DNA of 64,000 nucleotides from Umbilicaria muhlenbergii (Eukaryota; Ascomycota; Lecanoromycetes; Umbilicariales; Umbilicariaceae), in NCBI GenBank assembly GCA_000611775.1, contig KK106981.1, forward strand, positions 4,652,927-4,716,926, given 5' to 3'. The notes beneath the pieces are model-generated. The model searched no databases. It saw nothing but the letters and a program-made list of their open reading frames with translations, and was not told where the DNA came from. Positions within the stretch are counted from its first letter, which is position 1. Every line of letters begins with the position of its first letter. The position numbers and the translations under genes were made by a program. Positions 11,659-24,398 of the stretch are shown piece after piece.

Positions 11659-14121
11659 TCAACCATCGCTCCCGCTACTTCGAAATGTTGCACACAACTG
11701 TACATAACGATGGGTAAGATCCAGGACCGGCTGTGGCAAGCTGGTAGCTTGCACAATACTCCGCACCTTGACCGCACCCTCCTCCTCGATAAGCTTACGC
11801 ACCGTACGTAGGAGCGCTGGAGAAAACTGCATCAGGCAAGTTAGCTGTCGGAACTAGCTGATCAATGATAGCAACACTCTAACCTCAGAATACCATCTGT
11901 ACTGCCACGCAATCAAGCGTATCAAAGCCTGGAGCATCTCGCCATATTTACCCTCCTTCTCGTGCATCTTCAAAACCCCTCTCATGGCTTTCGGGGAGAA
12001 TCGGATCCTCAAGCACGCTTGGTATGCCTCAACTGCCTCCGGGAAGTGATGGAGACGCTCTGCAAGCTCACCCAGGATCTCCCATTCTTCCGCCGACTTC
12101 CTGTAGTCTGACGCTTCTTGCTTCGATCGTGCCAAATCAGTGCGCCAAATCGTATATATTCTGAGATCTTCGTAGAGGACCATGAAGAGATTGTCAAGCC
12201 ATCTCTCGCACAGCCGCTTGTTTTGAAAATGTGTATAGTTCGAATGCGATGGATCCGGCTGTGGGAGCGTTAGGGTCTTCAAGTCCTTGGTCACAGCGAA
12301 TACATACCTCTTCGTTGCCGGATTTGACGACCTCCGATGTCACAGTGTGCTCTGGCTTCTCTATCGAGTTATTCGCCGCAACCTCGGCACCAGTTGCATC
12401 GCCATTGGTTTCGGCACCGACGGCCGTGGCTGTTGTCGATTCCGTACCATTCTGCTCTTCCTCGTGGCGTTCTGTATGGTTATCTGTTCCTGCACCGTTG
12501 ACGCTAGGACTGGCACCGCGCAATGCGGTTGTACTCGCATTGCGGCTGGGTTCAGCCTGCTGACTTCCAACAGTCTGCTTCTCACTCCGGTATTCCTCCT
12601 CCATTACAAACACTTGACTCCGTATTCGGAGCAATTGGTCCCAGCCAATCTTCGCGGTGATTTCCGTGAGCAGACTGTAAGCCTTGAGAAACGTGCCCTT
12701 GTAACCCGCTGCATGTAGCTTTCGTAACGTTGGGTGTATTTGTTCGCTGTCGAATGCATGGTGGGATTCATCTATTTCGTCCAGGTTGCTCTCGGGCAAG
12801 ACCGGTAGCAACACCCGCAACGGCTCAGGCATTCGTGGCGCATCTTTGTCTTGATAAGTAAACATTGGACACGAGTTGAGGGTCAGAAGAGCAAGATCCC
12901 ATTGCTCTAATCCGACGTATATCTCCGCAAGTTTCGCCCAAGTGCCAAACTCGCTCGGTGCGGCGATTACACCTCGCTTAGCGCATTCTAATGCCCAGTC
13001 TAGACGGCCTTTGCTTTGGCAGAATGTAGCTTGGCAATCTAACAGCGAATAGTCCATAGGGAGTTCTTGTATGGCCTCATGGAGGAGTTTGACAGCTTGG
13101 ACTTCTTCGTCGGCAAATATGAAGACCCGAGCAAGAAGCGATGATATCTCAGGGTCCCGGCTGCGCAGTTTCTCGAAAAGATTGATGCCAGATGCATAAC
13201 GCCCAGTTGTGTGTATGTAGTTGATAAGACCAGTTGTGAGATGGTTTGAGACAAGATTTGGAACCTGGATTTCTGGTTCCGACCCGAGCTGCCATCCTGA
13301 AAGACATCAGCCAAAAGCGATGAAAGCACAACCTGCTTGCTATACCTTTGAAGAACAACCGCTCGGCGGCATCGAGGAACCTATGCTCTACTTCGGTACT
13401 GGTGATCGGGTCGAATCTGCGCACACCAATAATTTTCTTAATTGTGTCGCCGCTACCGTCATCCGCGTAGGAATATGCTCGTAGCACTGCGCAGAGAAAT
13501 GTTTCTAACCATAAAGCCTCAGAAGCCACGCGTTTGTCTCCTCGCTCGTCGATACAGTAGCTTTCGACACCCCCAGGTATCTTGACATCCACACGCATGT
13601 CCAAGCGTGAGAAGGCATTGTAGCAGCTGCGTATCATGAGCGCTTTGCCCTCAAAGATGGGCACTTCTCCATGCATACCAGTATAGCCCCGAGACAATCT
13701 TCTGCGATTTGTCGTTTGGTGAATGGGTAAGAGTGTTGACATATGCAGCTAGACTAGCTGAAGATGATGCGTCCACACCAGTCACATGGTGATATATACC
13801 TGTCTAGGTAATATGGACCTTAGCACTGCTCGGCTGATGTTGTTCGCGTAACCATAAATACCTCGCGGCTCGTAGACTTGACTGATCTCTTGATTATGTG
13901 GACGAGGTCTGGAGGACCTAGCTCTCGTAGAGTTTGAAGGGCTTCATTACGGCTTTCAATTGATGAGCCTAGCTCTTCTTCGATGATCCTAGATAGAGCG
14001 CAAGTTAACCTCGAGGAGCATCCACCGACGGACCACTGCGCGCAAAATGAGATGCGCGCCCCTATGTAAGGGCTCGAGGGACAGAAGCGACGACTTACTC
14101 TGGAAGAGCTGGCGCAACCAT
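11659..14121 (-). CDS. Chs5-Arf1-binding protein (ChAPs, Bch1/Bud7 type)
   Basis: Seven exons give 695 aa: 14121-14099, 13988-13862, 13803-13679, 13626-13346, 13296-12308, 12258-11884 and 11826-11659. All junctions keep frame. ChAPs are TPR-rich adaptors that join Chs5 and Arf1 in the exomer coat at the trans-Golgi and sort cargo such as chitin synthase to the surface. Diagnostic segments are ELGPPDLVHIIKR, HHVTGVDASSSASLAAY, CYNAFSRLDMRVDVKIPGGV and the TPR run around LGELAERLHHFPEAVEAYQ and RFSPKAMRGVLKMHEKEG. The insert between residues about 360 and 515 is Ser/Ala/Glu-rich and low in complexity. Yeast has four paralogues, and I cannot say which one this matches; filamentous fungi usually have one. 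It shares a 462-bp divergent promoter with HIR3. Confidence 0.85.
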
Positions 14122-14583
14122 TGTTGTTCGCCGGTGACTGGATCCCTGAGGATCAACGAAGACCCGATTGACTTCTATGTGTCCTCCGGAGTCATTGACA
14201 GTCCTTCCCGTACGCTGATGCGGCAGAAGCAGCAGAAGCAGCGTGTTGAAATAATAAATGAAAGGACAACGGCAGCAGGAGCCGCACATCAGATAAGGTA
14301 GTCTGGGAACAAGCTCACGGGTACTTGACTGCCTTAGGCGAATCTACTAGCGCGTTTCCCCGAAAGCTTGGCGATATGGAAAGGGAAGTCAGCCTAGAAG
14401 AGAAGCTTCAAGGAGTCAAGACACCATGGGCTGAGGTCGGAAGGCATAAAAGTCATCCGTTCAACACTCCAACCACATGGGCCTTTGGTTTCACCTGATC
14501 CAGCTCCATAACGTGTTCTGGTGGAATCGTGGTGTAGGTTTCATCACACCTTCCGTAGAAAAGACACGAGAGACCGGGTGGCA
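14122..14583. promoter_or_regulatory. Divergent promoter, ChAPs gene and HIR3
   Basis: The start codons of two outward-facing genes are only 462 bases apart, so both promoters must lie here. No specific factor site was identified with confidence. The minus-strand side carries a CAG/GCAG-rich tract near 14223-14240. Confidence 0.6.
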
Positions 14584-17500
14584 ATGGTAAGTTTGATGCC
14601 AGCCTGGCAGCAAGAACGAAAACCGACTAACATGATGTTAGTCCAACTTCGTCGCGCTAAACATCGAGCCAGAAGAAGACAGCGAGGAAGAAGTTGATGA
14701 TACCAAAGAAATTCAAGTCCGTGTACAAACGCGTGTTTGTTGTCTCACGATATATTGACTGTGTACTAGATCGAAGAAGCCTTGAAACTCTACCAGACCG
14801 CCTTGAAGCTGCATTCGCAAGGGCCCAGTTCCTACGGTCAAGCAGCAGAAGCTTATGACGCACTATTCCGTTCGGAGATATTTACTTATCCAGAATCCCT
14901 TTCGGAATCAAAACGTTATGAACTGTTTGGAGATCTTTTCGTTGATGACGATGATTTAGAAAATGATGCAACAATCGCGTCGACAGCAGTACCAACCGCG
15001 GGCACTGATGGAGCTCCTAGCACGCTTCCCCAGATTCTTTATTTGTCATATAAGAATCATGGCCAATTCCTACTTGACTGTTTGAAGAGCAAGGCTAGTG
15101 CCGCTGCTGGAAGCTTGGAAAGGAATGACTCCCGTGTTCCGTTCAATGATACTCCTATTGCATCTACAGCCTCAGCTAGTCTAGTGCTATTCAGCGAGGC
15201 ACTGGAGAAGGACGATACTGATGTAGAGCTGTGGCGGCGAATCTCTAGAATCTCCGATTCGCTAGGAAGCAGACGCACCGCAAGATTCTGCTTAGAAACT
15301 GTTCTGGACAACGACGAAACCGGAGCGGACGCATGGCCAGAGCCTCTAAGCCTAGAAGAAGCCTTCGCAAGAGAGGACTTGAAAGATCTTATTCGAAGAA
15401 TCGAGGACTCTCTATCAGAGGCACAAGCTCCCCCACCCCAACTGCCACGGAAAGGAATCTCATCGACACTGAGGAGGCATGTAGATCCTTGTCCATATCT
15501 TCCCTCGCCGCTTGACATCTCTCACCAGAATTGGCCCAGGCGAGCCGTGGACAGCGTCATTCCTTCTCAGTTACCAATTCACGTCTTGACTCAGTCATGG
15601 GCAGGGCTCGGCAAGGCCATCCTGCAGCAAATTCTCGTGGAAGCACAAGGCGTCGTCGATCCTACCCCAGGCACCAGCTACGCTATCTCATTACCCACCG
15701 GTGGACCAACCCATGGACCTCCCAGGCACCTGCCCCAGAACCCTGATTATAGCATGGAAGTCGTGAAGACGCTGCCGGAAGCTGTACGTGGTACTGGACG
15801 CCACCATGTGGACACCATAATGGGAGGGGTCCGCGGGGAAAACACTATTCCCCGTAATGATAGGGTTAACGATAACGCACCTGATCTTGCGACTTTGGGA
15901 ACAACGAAGAGAAACGCATTCGGGACCACTTCAGCTCAGGGTAGCAGTAATGGTTCCGACCAGATCATGAAAGGATCTGGCACTGAGACTGCGAGCTCTG
16001 ATTGTAACGCACCTATGGTAACACTCCAGGAACACGCCAACAACATCGACGAGCAAAACGGTACCTCAAATTCCATGTGCCTACCAAATCGTAAGAGATC
16101 ATCGGAATCTGCTGGGTTACAAGAACCTGCAGATGGTGGTCGTGTCAGGAGCAAGCGTATACGAGCTCGAGGATCCATCCTCGAACCAGGCGCTGACGAA
16201 GACATTGCAGTTGCGGATATGACAAAGCATTACGAAGGACTTTTGCAGCCATACGCTGACGCGGACAGTTGGATGTTCGATGTTCTGTGGCGGTTATTGG
16301 AAGATTTTAAAGTGGACAGCCTTGGACCAAACTTGACCGAGCTCAAGGGAGCCTTATCAATGTTTGAAAGTGATGCTGGTACCCGTGCTTCAGCTTCGAA
16401 TGCAGACGCACAATTAATCGCAGCTCAAGACTTTCGAAATCTGCTTAATAACTGGAAAAGCGAGATGAGCAACGCTCTCCTCCGTGGAGAAGGCCTGGGT
16501 GATCCCATGGGTGGCGCACGAAACTCTGGGCTCACAGCCTTCCTTGAACATGCAAAACGGGGTTCGCAAAAAGCTTCAACGAAACCAACCTTGATTATTG
16601 ATGATGGCCTCTATCATTTCACGAACCATGTTAACCAGAGCTTGAAGAGCATGGAAGAGCTAGCAATATCATGGATTGAGGAGCTGCTAACTCCAGGTAA
16701 AGGCGCGGTTACAGATGCCGAAGGGGAAAACCCGATCGGGGATGAGAACGGTAAGGAGTCGAGATATATTGAGTATTTCTGGCCAGAGGAACTCAAAGAG
16801 ATGGTCGTGAGGATCCTTGTAGGCCAGGATGAGCCCCTATATGCTGAGATGCAAAGCCGGAATGGCGTCTTGGATCAGCGCATTCTAGAAGCACAAACTC
16901 GGGGTGCAGACCTTGTCGTGTCGGCGCAGGATGGTGTGCTTCCAGAGCTTGTCCAGACCATCTTTGAGCTTCATCTCGATATCTACGGAAGGATAACGAA
17001 TCCTAGCAGCGAAGTTACTGCTGACATTCGAACAATCCAACGCGACCGCCTTAAACGTTGGGCTACGCTTACAAGCGATGTCATGAGCAAACGCCCCTAC
17101 CGCGATCACACCGATGCCCTCAAGGACAGCTTGACACTGCGCTATCTTTGGTCGTCAGTCATGTACACCGATCTTATTGATGCTACTTCACGTGACCACG
17201 TTATACTCTGCCTGCAGGACTTGAAGAGAGTCGTGCATGCTGTTGGTAGTCCAACGCTTGAGCTACAGAACAACGCAATCATGCCGGAAATATCGGCTGA
17301 GGCCGCCGAACGAGAAATTTCGAGATTGACGACCATGGATTTCTTCTATGGAATCTTTGGTACAGACAATTGTGACCCGGTGGCAGTAATTGAAAGTTTG
17401 GAGCCCATCCTGGAAGGCTCTAACCTTCACAAAGACGTGGTCGTACCTGGTGCTGTAGAGACCGACATGGAAAATGAAGGTACCGTAGAACAGGCGTTGG

Positions 17501-20500
17501 GTGGCCTGGAAGATCCATCAACGCCGAGGGAAGCTGCTCCGTCGCAGAGCGCCTTCGATGCTCAGATGCAGCAGATGTCTCAATTCCTTGCTCGGGCTAG
17601 CTCGTCACTTAGATTGTTCCTCTGGCGGAAACTTCGAAACGCGTACGAATCAATCGAATACCCAACCAAAGTATTCTCTTGCTGCCTTAGGAGTATCGAG
17701 CTGATTATGAAGGATCTCTCCTTGCCAGTCCACCTTGAGAATCGTCCTGCGCACCGTCAATTAAGCCTAGTCCGATGTTTACGGTCCCTGGACGATCTTA
17801 TCATCAAGGCTTTGACTCTCGCGTTGAATAATCCATCATCTTTTGAATGTTTGGATGAAAAACACCTTCGGACATCCATGATGGCCCTAGCTAAGCTTGC
17901 GCGACTACTACACGTATTCTCCCTCTGGGAAGATTCGGTCAGAGTTGGCCAGGTTCGCAGTCCTGATCAGCCAGATCGTCCTTCTACATCCTCCCATGGG
18001 CTTGCCATGAACAAGCTCCGTGAAATGCAGATCAGAATCTGGACATTGCAGTATACTGTCCTGAAGGAGGCGGTATCTCAGAACGAACCACAGCTTACCA
18101 GCTCAAACGAAGGTTTAGCGGAGTACCTTCGGTCAGTGCATTACGCTCTTGGTCTTCGATCTTACTGCAAGCTCGCAAATAAGATATATCTCCGCTTCAT
18201 GAAAACCGAGTTGTTTGCACTAGGGCCCACCGAGGGTTGGGAATATGAAATGTCTCAAGTACTTCACGACCTACACGGAATCACGGTTTCGTCCGCTATC
18301 ACGAATCTGCCGGACCACGGTTGTCCATTAGAGCCACTGGACCGGCGCACTGCAATTCAGATCATAGATCTTGTATTGACCCAAGCTCGAAGAATCAACA
18401 TCAAGGATCTACTAAAATCCGAGTTGAGGGCGACAATCGAAAAAATGCAGCAAGTCATTGGTATACCAAAGCAAACAAGCGCTCTACTCCTTAACAAACG
18501 GGTCATAAACGCGTACCTAAAATCGCCTGTGAATCCCATCAATCTGTATCGCTCATTGCAGGGCATTGGCGGTCTTTCCGGAGTCCCCGTGTATGGAGAG
18601 ACGGCGAGAATAGCTGAGAAGGGGTGGTACTTCTTGCTCGGTAATATTGCACTGACAAGATTTCGATCGCAGAAACGTGTCAGCGCTGGCCCAACAGACG
18701 ACCTGGACATTGCTATATCCTTTTTCAGACAAGACCTTGACCTTGGAATGGACAAGTGGGAGACTTGGTACAGGCTTGGACAGGCTTATGATACCAAGAT
18801 TGAAGAAGACGTGATGTGGACAGCCGACAAAATCAACAACCACAAGTCAGAGCTGAATGCGCTTCAGCGAAATACAATACACTGCTACGCAATGGCCCTT
18901 GCTACTGCTATACGATGCGCGGATGCCTCTTACGAAACAGCGGCCAAGATATCAGATCTATATACCGATTTCGGACTGCGGGTGTACGCGTCATCGCGAG
19001 AGCCATTTTCCATGGAAGCATTCAGTCTGAAAGAATTCACGAGGTACTTTAGTGGAGAGAAAGCGGGCCTGTATGTCCACCGTCCCTTCAGGGACCTCAG
19101 GTTATATCCTGCCTGGAACTTGGCCAGCGTATTATTCCGCCGGGCGCTGATTGATAAGCCACAACGATGGGTGTAGGTTCTGTCTCTTTTGGTGTTATGC
19201 GTAGACCTTGTTGCACTGGCTAACAACAAGATAGCAACTCTTATATGCTAGGCAAGTGCTTATGGAAGATGCACAGCTGCGAAGACAATGTTCGTGGGAA
19301 AGCGCAACCGCCTGATATTCAGCATGCACTTGACGCCTTCGCGCATGCTATTGAGTGCCTGCCAGGACGAAAAGACAACAGACAAGATCCGATCCTAGAA
19401 CCTCACTACAAGCTCGTTTCGGTAGTTCATAAGCTAGTGCAGAAGAGACAGCTTCAGGTAGGTTAAACGTCGATAATCGTGTGACATTTCCCTAACATGT
19501 ATCGCAGCCCGAAAGAGCCTGCCATGTCCTCAAAGCAACATCTTATGCACGCAAGGTTCCAGTCGTCCACGACGCTGAGGACTGGGAAGAATACATCTTG
19601 CTAGTATTGAAAGCCCTGCGGTCCGCAGATAAAGCCAACTGGCATCACCGCATGGTAGCTAGAGTGAGTAGATCTGGTGCGTGTCTGCCATTCAATTTCT
19701 AATAATGTATAGGCTGCTCACGTGATATACGATGACTCTCCTAGCGAGGTCGTGGCTGCTGCAGGCGCAAAGCATGAGTTTACTCAGCAAATATTCACGA
19801 AGACTATGTCAATCCAGGTCTGGAGACCCGAAAATGAACGAGCTGGCCGACACTTTGTGTATACCAGCCGATACGTAAAATTCTTTGTGGGCATTCTCTT
19901 TCAGCTGAATGACAGAGCAAGTCTGGAAGCCCTGGCGAAACGGATCAGGAAAAGATCTCAAGATTTTGTTGACCATGCTAAAGTGTGGCAAGAAGTATGC
20001 ATGGCGTACTTGAAGGTATGATTTCTCAAATAACCCCTCCTACCAGCATGGTAGATTGACCGGCGCCTCTTAGCTCCTACGCCGCAGTGGCTCCATCCCT
20101 GAAGGTCTAGAAGACATGGCCTTCAAAGCTCTGGCGCATGAGCCATTCCTGCTTAATGCTACACGCCTTGAAGCTTGGGCACACCTTCCCACAACCGGTT
20201 CTCCCCTCCTCGATCTTCTTCGCGAGGCCATTGAACTGAAGAGGCTAAACAATGGCCTCATGAAGGTGGCACTCCTTGACGACCTTGTTGGTGATATGTA
20301 TGCAAGACTCTATGAAACCGTCGTACCAGATCTTGTTGCCAAATCCAACGACGAAGAGAATAGAGATCGTATGAGAGTGAACCATTTGCTCATGAGTACG
20401 GATGGCCCCCCTGGTGATGCTCTTTCGCCAGACCCAACGTCATTGAGTGGCGATCCCACGATGGTAAAACAGCCTCGCTTCAAAGGCGTGGGCCGACGTG

Positions 20501-20946
20501 AGATACAGCGGAAGGCTGAAGCTGTCATCTCAAAACCTCCACCAGCGCCGATCGCCGCAAAACCACTGAAGGCATCCGCGGACACCATGCCGCAGCAGCC
20601 GCAGGAACAAGGGCACCAGGCTGGCCCAGCAGCTACGCTAATGGTCAAAGAGGAAGCAGCCAAAGATGCTGGGGCAAGTAGCGTGCCAGGAAGCGTCCAT
20701 GATAGTGCAGACGATGAGAGTGAATTGAGCGACCTTGAAGAGATAGCGGAGGAGACAATAGAAGGCAAGCCGATATCCCCAAATCTGGTAAGCAGTGCCA
20801 AGGGTGACGATACACCTGCGGCCGAGGGAGAGGACGATGACGAGGGCGAGGGCGAGGGCGAGGGCGAGGGCGAGGGCGAGGATGAAGAGCAAGTAAGAGA
20901 TGAGCAAGGCGTACCGGCGTCTGAGACGAGCGGGACGGTTGTATGA
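14584..20946 (+). CDS. HIR3: Histone transcription regulator 3 (HIR complex)
   Basis: Seven exons encode 2011 aa: 14584-14586, 14642-14716, 14770-19172, 19235-19457, 19508-19663, 19713-20015 and 20074-20946. Hir3 (animal CABIN1) is the large scaffold of the HIR histone H3-H4 chaperone, which places nucleosomes independently of replication and represses histone genes. The N-terminus SNFVALNIEPEED followed by IEEALKLYQTALKLHSQG and AAEAYDALFRSEIF is a TPR entry typical of the family. Further helical repeats run through the protein, including MLGKCLWKM at the exon 3-4 junction. The tail is acidic with an (EG)n run. Unusually, the first coding exon is just the ATG, immediately followed by GTAAGT. 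The second intron uses a weak GTCCGT donor. Length fits the roughly 2000-aa fungal family. Confidence 0.87.
20842..20880 (+). repeat. GAGGGC hexamer run in HIR3
   Basis: Six tandem GAGGGC hexamers encode alternating Glu-Gly in the acidic C-terminal tail of HIR3. This kind of in-frame hexamer is prone to length change. Confidence 0.9.
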
Positions 20947-21433
20947 CAACGAAAGGGCGGTTTCTGTGTTGTTAGCTAGCGATTGTGGATTCAGGGTGGC
21001 TCCTCTTTTGCAGCGATAGATACCAGGAATCAAGGCGTTGCAAAATGCATAGTCCATTATTAGCTACTAAGTGCCCTGTGGGGTTGCAGCTTGACATGTG
21101 ACTCTCAATATTCTCCAACCCTTCCACACCTGAATTAGAAAGGGCTTCGGAAGTGGTTTTGGCAGGCACGTGATCTCGTGATTTCATGGTCCTAGCGTGC
21201 TGACTTCGCGTCGCTCCGCCGTCGGTAGCTATCACATTTATTGCTCGATAGAGTGAATATCATCTGCTAACAGGGTGAAAACCTTGCTGGCTTTCTTAAT
21301 CTGGTTGTTCTATTTGCTCTTGCATCGATTGGGTAACCCGTTGTCAAACATAACGACAGTGCGCCAATTTGAGCTCAATTCTAGCGATCGCAATTGCACT
21401 GTGGTTTAACCCAGCCCGTGTACCGTCAACGCC
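20947..21433. other. Spacer between HIR3 and MUS81
   Basis: These 487 bases hold the HIR3 3' end and the MUS81 promoter. No other feature is seen. Confidence 0.5.
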
Positions 21434-23675
21434 ATGCCGCCCGAGTGCGCCAATCCTCTGTTGCTCGAATGGCTCAAGGAATGGGCTGATGCTGCGCAGG
21501 AGCGAAATACGAAGGGTTTCAATGTGTGAGCTCTTCCGAAGAAATCAATTGTCGTGAGGAAGATGCTGATCCGAACTCCCGCAGCTACAAGAAGGCCTAT
21601 GACTCCATGAAAGCATGTCCATTGACGTTCAATCACCCTTCCGAGGCTCAGCAACTGCACGGTCTAGGACCAAAATTATGCAACCGTCTGACAGAAAAGC
21701 TAAAGGCACATTGCACCGAGAATGGCCTGCCAATGCCTGAGTTGCCTCACAAAGGTGCGCATGATGCGGTGGTCTACAGACCGCGACTGACATGATCTTG
21801 GGCAGCGCGGAAACGCAAGAGCGGTGACGATGTCACCGAACCTGCGCCAGCGAAGAAGCCTCGAAAAGCAAAGCCCTACGTTCCTCAGTTGCGATCCGGT
21901 GCTTACGCTCTAATAATCAGCCTCTCCTCTCTTCCCGAAGACTCGTCTCAGGGTCTGACCAAGGCTCAAACAATTGAAGCTGCTCAGCCATACTGTGATT
22001 CATCGTTTACAGCACCCAGCGATCCTACGAAATTCTATACCGCTTGGAGTTCAATGAAGACGTTGATTGAGAAGGATCTGGTATACGAGAGGGGAAGGCC
22101 CCTAAGGAAATACGCCTTGACCGATGACGGGTGGGAGGTTGCTAAGAGAATAAAAAAGACAACAGAAGAGACTGGGCCAGGATTGGGTGATGCTGGAAGT
22201 TCTCGTGCTGTTGGCCCAACAAGAGCTTCAAGTCAAGTTGTGGATTTAGGCGATAGACAGGATGAAGATCAAGGAATACGAACATCAACTGGCGGTCAGC
22301 CCTCCGTAGTCAGACCGGAACGTCAAGTGCTTGGGGAGACTACGAATCCGAAGCAGCGCGTCAAAGGGGCCTCAACAACCAAGACAGGTAGTAGCACAAC
22401 CTTTCGAAAGCCACCAAAGTCCGTGCTTCACTCGGACGACTATATTGAACTACTCTCGAGTCCAGTGCAGCCAATAAGACGAAAAGCTGTTGAGTCCGAG
22501 ACCATCGGCAGCAACAACAAACCACTAGTCGAGCCAACGCTCGAGGCGTTGATCGAACCCCCTCGTGCACCTGCTCGAGATCAGGGCCCACAGCCCTTTC
22601 CTCCCACCTTCGAGCCCATTCGCATCGCCCCTGGTAGTTTCACCGTCCAACTCATCCTCGACAACCGCGAAGTCCGCGCCAAAAACGACCGCGACTACAT
22701 CGCCTCCGAACTGGCCAAAAAAGACATCAACACAATAGTTCGCCCCCTCGAACTCGGCGACGCCCTCTGGGTCGCCAAATGCCACGACCCGTCCCTCCTG
22801 TCCTGCTACGGCGAAGAAGGCGACGAGATCGTCCTCGACTGGATCGTCGAACGCAAGCGGCTGGACGATCTGGTAGGCAGTATCAAGGACGGGCGATTCC
22901 ACGAACAGAAGTTTAGGCTGCAGAAAAGTGGAGTCAAGAATGTGGTGTATGTGATTGAGGAGATTAGTATGAATGTGGAGACGGCACAAAAGTATCATGA
23001 GGCGGTCATGTCGGCGATTGCGAGTACGCAGGTTGTGAATGGTTATTTTGTGAAGAGGACGGGGAGGTTGGACGAGACGATTCGGTATTTGGCGAGGATG
23101 ACGGTTATGTTGAAGGGGTTGTATGAGGTATGTGATTTGTCGCACTCCCTTTCTACTTCTCAATCCTTAGCCCCTCTTTGACCTCTCTATACCACTAGTT
23201 GTAAACCTGTAACGCTAATCCACCCTTCCAGTCCTCGCCACTCCTCCTAATCCCAACCCCACACCTCCATCCAACAACCTACCTCCCCCTCGTCACCCAT
23301 CTCCGCACCGCACAACCTCAGAAGAACTATCACATCACCTACCCCTCGTTCTCCTCCCTCTCCTCCAAATCCGACTCCCTCACCCTCCGCGATATCTTCC
23401 TCAAAATGCTCATGTGTACACGTGGCGTTACGGGTGATAAGGCACTCGAGATCCAGAAGGTTTGGAACACGCCGAGAGAGTTTGTGGAGGCTTTTGAGGC
23501 GTGTGGTCGTGCTGGCGGAGGCGCGACGGGCGGCCAAGCTTCTGATGGGCGGGCAGAAGACCGAAAGAGGAGAAGGGGGAAGCTACTTATGGATAGGTTG
23601 GGAGGGTTGGTCGGCAGGCGGAAGATAGGGAAGGTGCTGAGTACGAAGGTGGCGGAAGTGTGGGGGCAGGGATGA
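21434..23675 (+). CDS. MUS81: Crossover junction endonuclease MUS81
   Basis: Four exons, 21434-21525, 21585-21754, 21806-23127 and 23232-23675, give 675 aa. Mus81 pairs with Eme1/Mms4 to cut 3' flaps, stalled forks and nicked Holliday junctions in the nucleus. The N-terminal helix-hairpin-helix region (YKKAYDSMKACPLTF, LHGLGPKLCNRL) is followed by a winged-helix part (SGAYALIISLSSL, EKDLVYERGRPLRKYALT), a variable linker and the XPF/ERCC4 nuclease. The nuclease shows LILDNREVR, GDALWVAK and the metal-binding VERKRLDDL (residues about 435-442). The last exon carries the C-terminal hairpin region (MLMCTRGVTGDKALEIQKVW). The catalytic residues all look present, so the enzyme should be active. 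Confidence 0.95.
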
Positions 23676-24398
23676 GCGCGAGGCGTAGAGAGGGAGGGTT
23701 ATCTTAGGCTGTTATAGGTAGCGGTGGAGCATTGCTGGTTGTATATCAGTACGTTAGTCGGCCCTGGGTTTGTCTTTGGGAGGCCCGTCAACCTTCACTC
23801 TTCCGCTGGCTCCTGGTTTTGTGATGGTAGTAAACTTCATCACCCTAAGCATTCGTTCCGCTGGCATGTGCACTCACATGAGCTCTTGGACCTCTCGTCT
23901 TTGTGCGCAGTGATGTAACCGCAGAGCACTGTGTAGACCATGTCGGACCTCGTGAGCTGCGCTCATGAGAGTAAGATTATCAAATGTCTGACCTTCATGA
24001 ATTTGAATCAAAGCGCAGATCGCCATCATATACGACAACCAATGTTAGCGTTCTTGACAAGCTAGTAGTCAGGTGAGACTGGCTGTATAGACGTGGAATT
24101 CTCACCAAACGTCAAGAACCAGGGCAGAAACAAGCGAGCGCGCTCACTCTGCCTCTACTGCTGTCATACTGAAAGGAGTTTCAACAGCTTGACTCAGCGC
24201 ATTGTCTTCACATCTTTTACTATCATCCGTCTAGTGCTAAGCCATCTCTCTCTCTTCTGCAGATAAAGTCTTGAGTCATGGCTACTTTAACCCCGCTACG
24301 ACAGCCGCTCCGAACCAACGCAATCCCACTATGATAACCTCATTGAATGCTCCTAGCACTACTTATGCATTGTCTAGGGCAAATACCCAGATGACCAC
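23676..24398. other. Convergent spacer (MUS81 / NAPE-PLD-like)
   Basis: Two stop codons face each other across 723 bases. I see no gene, RNA or repeat here. Confidence 0.45.

Noticed and set aside
13679-13803. Apparent frameshift in the ChAPs gene after AAYVNTLTHSP
   Set aside because: A canonical 52-nt intron (13678-13627) restores frame and joins to CYNAFSRLDMRV, so no frameshift is needed.
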